A stretch of DNA of 9,693 nt from Bacteroidales bacterium (GTDB lineage Bacteria > Bacteroidota > Bacteroidia > Bacteroidales > UBA932): positions 1-9,693 of the forward strand of contig JAFTYS010000021.1 in the NCBI GenBank assembly GCA_017461285.1. Reading direction: 5' to 3'. The position numbers and the translations under genes were made by a program. The stretch's first letter is position 1. Each line of letters begins with the position of its first letter. Positions 6,079-9,693 of the stretch are shown piece after piece. The notes beneath the pieces were generated by a model, which did not search any database, was not told the origin of the DNA, and was given only the letters and a program-made list of their open reading frames with translations.

Positions 6079-6972
6079 ATGATACACGAACAGAAAGCAC
6101 AGGCGTCTGCACAGAAAAGCAAGGCTGCCGAAAAGTCAAAAGAAAGGCACAGCCACCGTACCGACGGCAGCAGGTGTCCGATATGCGGAGCGGAAATCAG
6201 CTCCAGATTTGAAATATGTCCGGAATGTGGCGGCAAGCTGGTAAGCTACTGCACGTTCTGCGGAGCGGACATGGACCGCAATGACACGGAATGTCCGGAA
6301 TGCGGAATGCCGGCAGGCGGAGTGAAATGTCCGGAATGCGGAACGCTCAACCATCGTTCATTCTGCTCGAAGTGCAACACTCCCCTGACCCGCGCCGCCC
6401 AGAAAGCGGTACAGAAGGCTCTGGAGGATCCGAAGGTAAAGGAAGCTATCGACCTATGCGCCAAGCTCGCAGAGCTGGAGGCGCAGATGGAAGAAGCGGA
6501 AGATGCAGGAGATTTCACTGATGGAGAAGACGTTCCTGAAGCGGAAGAGGTCCTTTCAGAAGGAGCCAAAAGAATGATGGAGATTCTGGGTACAGTCAAG
6601 CCGGGGATGCCGGAGCACGCGAAGCCGGGAACAGTCCCTGCAAAGCCAAAGCCTGCTGCAAAACCTAAGAGCATCGACAGAATCAAGGAAGAGTACAAGA
6701 AGACAGTCAGAGACATAAACAAGATCTTTGACGAAATGCTTCCTCCTGCAGGAACGACACCGCAGGAGCAGAGAAACTTCTATTCTGCACGAAAGGTTGC
6801 GGTAGAGACTACGGTCAAGAGGAAGATAAAGGTGCCGGTCGAATGGATCTGCAACTACTGCGGCTACCACCATAAGCAGCCGAGCGAATGTGCCGAGCCT
6901 GAATTGGGAGGCACATGGGTCTACATAGAGAAGACCGAGACCACAAGAGTTAAGGAATACAAATACCAATGA
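6079..6972 (+). CDS. Multi-zinc-ribbon protein, kinase partner candidate
   Basis: 297 residues from the ATG at 6079. After a charged N-terminus there are six CxxC knuckles: C33/36, C47/50, C58/61, C72/75, C84/87 and C96/99. They pair with spacings of 10, 10 and 8 residues into three complete Cys4 zinc ribbons of the double-zinc-ribbon (DZR) type. A helical acidic segment (about 103-165) and a Pro/Lys/Ala linker (about 173-198) follow. A basic helix (about 200-250) leads to a C-terminal CNYCGYHH (C258, C261, H264/H265, with C271), a possible fourth metal site. No signal peptide or membrane segment is seen. Such ribbons usually mediate protein or nucleic-acid contacts, and no enzymatic activity is visible. 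It lies 9 bases before the kinase gene in the same frame, so cotranscription and a regulatory or adaptor role are inferred. An upstream TTG at 6022 would add 19 unconvincing residues. Confidence 0.85.
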   Translation: MIHEQKAQASAQKSKAAEKSKERHSHRTDGSRCPICGAEISSRFEICPECGGKLVSYCTFCGADMDRNDTECPECGMPAGGVKCPECGTLNHRSFCSKCNTPLTRAAQKAVQKALEDPKVKEAIDLCAKLAELEAQMEEAEDAGDFTDGEDVPEAEEVLSEGAKRMMEILGTVKPGMPEHAKPGTVPAKPKPAAKPKSIDRIKEEYKKTVRDINKIFDEMLPPAGTTPQEQRNFYSARKVAVETTVKRKIKVPVEWICNYCGYHHKQPSECAEPELGGTWVYIEKTETTRVKEYKYQ

Positions 6973-6981
6973 TCTTGAAAT

Positions 6982-9441
6982 ATGGCAACTAACAAACCTC
7001 AAGGAACAGCGGTAGCCCCGCAGGGGACGGCAGTCGCACCGCAGGGAACGGCGGTCGCGCCACAAGGAACGGCAGTAGCGCCGCAAGGAACAGCAGTGGC
7101 GCCGCAAGGCACTGCTGTGGCTCAGGGTACGGCCGTGGCACCGCAGGGAACGGCAGTCGGACAGAAGGGAACCGGTTCATCGCAGAAAGGCAGCCTGCAG
7201 CGACTGCAGAACGGGGATAGCATTACCATTGACGGTAAGACGTACAGGATTGTACGAGCGTTCAATTCAGGTTCTGAAGCGGAACTGTACGAAGCAAGCT
7301 GTTCCGGGAGGTCATACGGACTTAAGCTGTACAGAAAGGGATTCAGACCTAATTCCCGGATAAAGCCGATGCTGGACAAGCTGAAAGGAAAAGGATACGC
7401 CACTGACATCCTTTCTGAAGGGAAAGTGACCCACGACGGAGCGTCATATGACTACGAGCTCATGGACTGGTATCCTCTCGGATCGTCAAACGCCGCAGGC
7501 ATCAAAGGAAACAGCGATGCCATACTCGCGCTTACCATAAAGACGGCTCTGGCTCTGGATGAATTCCACAAGGCCGGCTTCGTCCATAAGGACATAAAGC
7601 CGGCAAACATCCTCATCAGGGACAAGAGTTCCTGGGACAGCGTGATCTGCGACTTCGGAATAGCCGACGTCATGACAGACGGCAAGGCGATAACCAAGCA
7701 GTCCAGGACTCCTATATACGCTGCTCCTGAAATTTATGATCCGAAGAAGGCAAAGGCGATCGTGGACGGGGAAAACCTCTTCGAGATAACCGGCAAGGCG
7801 GACTACTATGCTCTCGGTATGACAATCCTCTGCCTGTGGTACGGTGAATCTGAGTTCCAGGTGAAGGAGACGGACATGAGCATAACGAAGCTGACGACCG
7901 GCATAACGGTTCCGTCAGATATGCCGGACCCACTCGCAACGATAGCCAGAGGTCTCCTCCTGAAGAATCCGCTCAAGAGATGGGATCTCGACGAAATCCA
8001 GAACTTCCTGGCCGGAGGAAACTTCTCGGTAAAGGAAGACGAAATACTCGAAGACCTGAATATCGTCTACAACGCCGGCAAGAACCAGATAGCCAACACA
8101 GTGGAGCAGCTTGCCATCTTCATGGTCGATGACCTCGAGCTCGCAAAGAGATACCTGTACAAGGGAAAGCTCAGGGACTGGCTGAAATCACGTCCGGAAC
8201 TTCAGGATGAGCTTGAAAACATAGTGGAGAAACGCTATCCGAAGGACATGAACCTCGGAGTCATGGCTGCCGTATACGCCCTCGATCCTGAATTCGGATT
8301 CTTCATGAGCGGATGGGACAGGAAGACAGGAGAGGAGACAATGATCTCCGCACGTGATTCCGGCGAGGTGATAAAATTCTGTACAGAGAACTTCTGTGAC
8401 GACGAAACAAAGGAGAAGATAGTATCCGACCTGTTCACCGACTGGCTCGATATGGAGTTTTTCGACGATTGCTGGCGCGTGAAGATGATCGTTCCGAAGC
8501 AGGTAAAGGATCCGGACGACCGGACCCAGGAAATAGACCTGGCATTCAGACTCAGGATACAGGCGATGGACCCGCTTTGCGACATATGTCTCTGCAACGA
8601 TGTCAACGACCCTCTCTACGCAATGACAGGACCGGCGATCGGACGTCTCATGAATGTGGCATACCAGACGCTGATGGTCGATTTCGCCGATGATCCGGAC
8701 GAGCTCCTGGATAATTGGAAGGACCCGAAATATGCTCCATACAATACGCATATGGATGAGTTCCTCCTATATTATCTGGTGTTGAACTACAATTACGAAG
8801 AGTCGTACCTCCACCGTTTCTTCGAAACCAAGGGCAAGAGGTTCAAGGCCCAGGACACCACATTGAAGAATGAGATAAACAGAAGATATCATCCTGACAG
8901 GAACCAGCTCCGGCAGGAGGACGAAGCCATCCTGAATGGCACATGCATAATGAGGATCATATCCGCATACGGACATAAGCCGACATACCGTTTCTTCGGG
9001 ACGGATATCGAAGTTTCCGACCTTTCGCAGTTCAAGAGACAGCTTGGGAAGAAGAAGATGGTTCAGGATGCGTACTATGAGTACGGACTTGCCGGCTGGC
9101 TCGGTATACAGTACCATGAGAATCCTCATGCAGACTTCAGCGCACAGTACTCATACGAGAGGCAGCTGCTGGAATACACGAAATGTCTCGGAGCCATCGA
9201 TCCGGAAAACACCGATTTCGTAAACTACAGCAATGCGGCTGAAGAAGCAAGGGAGCTTGCTTCAGGCAGCGGAGACGGAGCAGGAAAGGCACATCTGAAG
9301 GAAACGACCCAGAAGGCTCTGGCGATAGTATTCGGAGTAATACCTCTTATCTATCTGGCCATCAGGATCATCGGTTCCATCATCACAGACCCTGTGCTGT
9401 CAAGCGAAATCGAATTCTCAGGAATATTATACAGCATCTGA
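6982..9441 (+). CDS. Hanks-type Ser/Thr protein kinase with heptad-repeat N-terminus, ending at an in-frame TGA
   Basis: 819 residues. An array of eight QGTAVAP heptads (7-60) precedes a protein kinase domain (about 78-345). The kinase has glycine-rich loop SGSEAELY (96-103), ATP lysine K115 (YGLKLY), catalytic loop HKDIKPAN with D204, K206 and N209, DFG at 224-226, APE at 248-250 and the alpha-F aspartate D274 (KADYYALG). All catalytic residues seen are present, so it should be active; HKD replaces the usual HRD. Residues about 350-770 form a long mostly helical region that I do not recognise. A membrane segment covers about 778-800, and the protein ends inside a second hydrophobic stretch (FSGILYSI). 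The frame stays open and hydrophobic beyond the TGA, so the true protein may be longer. It starts 9 bases after the zinc-ribbon gene without Shine-Dalgarno. Substrates are unknown; the N-terminus and kinase domain are expected in the cytoplasm. Confidence 0.9.
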   Translation: MATNKPQGTAVAPQGTAVAPQGTAVAPQGTAVAPQGTAVAPQGTAVAQGTAVAPQGTAVGQKGTGSSQKGSLQRLQNGDSITIDGKTYRIVRAFNSGSEAELYEASCSGRSYGLKLYRKGFRPNSRIKPMLDKLKGKGYATDILSEGKVTHDGASYDYELMDWYPLGSSNAAGIKGNSDAILALTIKTALALDEFHKAGFVHKDIKPANILIRDKSSWDSVICDFGIADVMTDGKAITKQSRTPIYAAPEIYDPKKAKAIVDGENLFEITGKADYYALGMTILCLWYGESEFQVKETDMSITKLTTGITVPSDMPDPLATIARGLLLKNPLKRWDLDEIQNFLAGGNFSVKEDEILEDLNIVYNAGKNQIANTVEQLAIFMVDDLELAKRYLYKGKLRDWLKSRPELQDELENIVEKRYPKDMNLGVMAAVYALDPEFGFFMSGWDRKTGEETMISARDSGEVIKFCTENFCDDETKEKIVSDLFTDWLDMEFFDDCWRVKMIVPKQVKDPDDRTQEIDLAFRLRIQAMDPLCDICLCNDVNDPLYAMTGPAIGRLMNVAYQTLMVDFADDPDELLDNWKDPKYAPYNTHMDEFLLYYLVLNYNYEESYLHRFFETKGKRFKAQDTTLKNEINRRYHPDRNQLRQEDEAILNGTCIMRIISAYGHKPTYRFFGTDIEVSDLSQFKRQLGKKKMVQDAYYEYGLAGWLGIQYHENPHADFSAQYSYERQLLEYTKCLGAIDPENTDFVNYSNAAEEARELASGSGDGAGKAHLKETTQKALAIVFGVIPLIYLAIRIIGSIITDPVLSSEIEFSGILYSI
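7000..7161 (+). repeat. Eight-copy QGTAVAP-encoding repeat in the kinase gene
   Basis: Units begin at 7000, 7021, 7042, 7063, 7084, 7105, 7123 and 7144. Seven read QGTAVA, five of them directly followed by P in an unbroken run (units 1-5); unit 6 lacks the P codon (18 bp), unit 7 is complete and unit 8 ends QGTAVG. Glycine is encoded by GGA, GGG, GGC or GGT, and valine by GTA, GTC or GTG across units. The first five residues QGTAV are invariant in all eight copies. The region is low-complexity and probably disordered. Confidence 0.95.
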
Positions 9442-9693
9442 ATTATCGTCGCTGTCCTCGTATTCTTCTTCGGAGAAACCGACAGCATAATTGCGTGCCT
9501 GATTGCCGGAGGCATAGTATCCGGCGTGATATGGCTGGTGCTGGCATTCCTGGCGCCTTTCCTCTTATGGATATTCCTGGCTGTCGTGATCGGCGTACTG
9601 ATATTCTTCAGCAGGAAGACGGTCTTCAGCCAGAGTTCGTATGCCGCGGATGCACGTGATGCGTTGCAGCCTGGGTTCGAGGAACTGGAACTG
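9442..9693 (+). pseudogene. Same-frame hydrophobic continuation of the kinase gene after TGA (partial)
   Basis: All 84 codons after the kinase TGA are sense codons in the same frame up to the window edge. They encode a membrane-type sequence: IIVAVLVFFFG, then IIACLIAGGIVSGVIWLVLA, then APFLLWIFLAVVIGVLIFF, followed by a charged tail with SRKT and GFEELEL. There is no in-frame ATG; the only conventional alternative starts are GTG codons such as those at 9526 and 9538, which fall inside a hydrophobic segment. The simplest reading is that this is the remaining membrane domain of the kinase, cut off by a nonsense change (for example TGG or CGA to TGA) or a base error. A separate small membrane protein with an unusual start, or stop-codon readthrough, cannot be excluded. 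Confidence 0.55.

Noticed and set aside
6556..7107. 183-residue antisense reading frame over the zinc-ribbon/kinase junction
   Set aside because: Its Arg/Cys/Leu-rich repeats are just the complement of the QGTAVAP array; it crosses two well-supported + strand genes.
8188..8751. 187-residue antisense reading frame inside the kinase gene
   Set aside because: No recognisable motif. Composition fits a shadow of the + strand coding sequence.
9439..9441. TGA recoded as a sense codon genome-wide (Trp or Gly)
   Set aside because: Trp is encoded by TGG throughout and no internal TGA occurs in metH, metF or the regulator. The zinc-ribbon gene ends in two in-frame TGAs, so a standard code is more likely.
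9439..9441. Selenocysteine at the kinase TGA
   Set aside because: The codon lies in the middle of a hydrophobic helix with no catalytic context, and no clear SECIS-type hairpin was seen immediately downstream.

Overview
The window looks like a chromosomal segment from a Bacteroidales-type member of the Bacteroidota. The reasons are the protein families (a membrane-anchored AraC-family regulator, a Na+-translocating decarboxylase beta subunit, MetF of about 328 residues), the lack of Shine-Dalgarno sequences, A/T-rich start regions with TAnnTTTG-like promoter boxes, and GTCAT-type palindromic repeats. This assignment is inferred from style. No marker gene is present.

Layout, left to right on +: the last 30 codons of a Na+-pumping decarboxylase beta subunit (1-95); full-length cobalamin-dependent methionine synthase metH (119-3760); a 113-bp gap with a hairpin; and 5,10-methylenetetrahydrofolate reductase metF (3874-4860). 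MetF makes the 5-methyl-THF that MetH uses to methylate homocysteine, so the left half is a methionine/one-carbon block. metF converges on a membrane-bound AraC-type regulator on the - strand (4857-5966). Their stop codons overlap, and the metF stop codon forms the loop of a strong terminator hairpin.

After a 112-bp divergent intergenic region come two + strand signalling genes. One encodes a protein with three zinc ribbons (6079-6972). Nine bases downstream is a Hanks-type Ser/Thr kinase (6982-9441). Its N-terminus is an array of eight QGTAVAP heptads and its C-terminus is a membrane segment. The same reading frame stays open and strongly hydrophobic for another 252 bases beyond the kinase TGA, to the window edge. 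A single TGA therefore appears to cut a longer multi-pass membrane kinase.

The main points to look at again are: (1) metH carries two in-frame palindromic repeats plus a His/Cys-rich 21-bp tandem repeat, each placed in an interdomain linker, resembling the Rickettsia palindromic elements found inside proteins; (2) the zinc-ribbon plus heptad-array kinase pair, a possible little-described phospho-signalling module, with zinc-ribbon, kinase and membrane-tail frames collinear and separated only by TGA codons; (3) the metF terminator with the stop codon in its loop. No tRNA, rRNA, CRISPR array, transposase or riboswitch was recognised.
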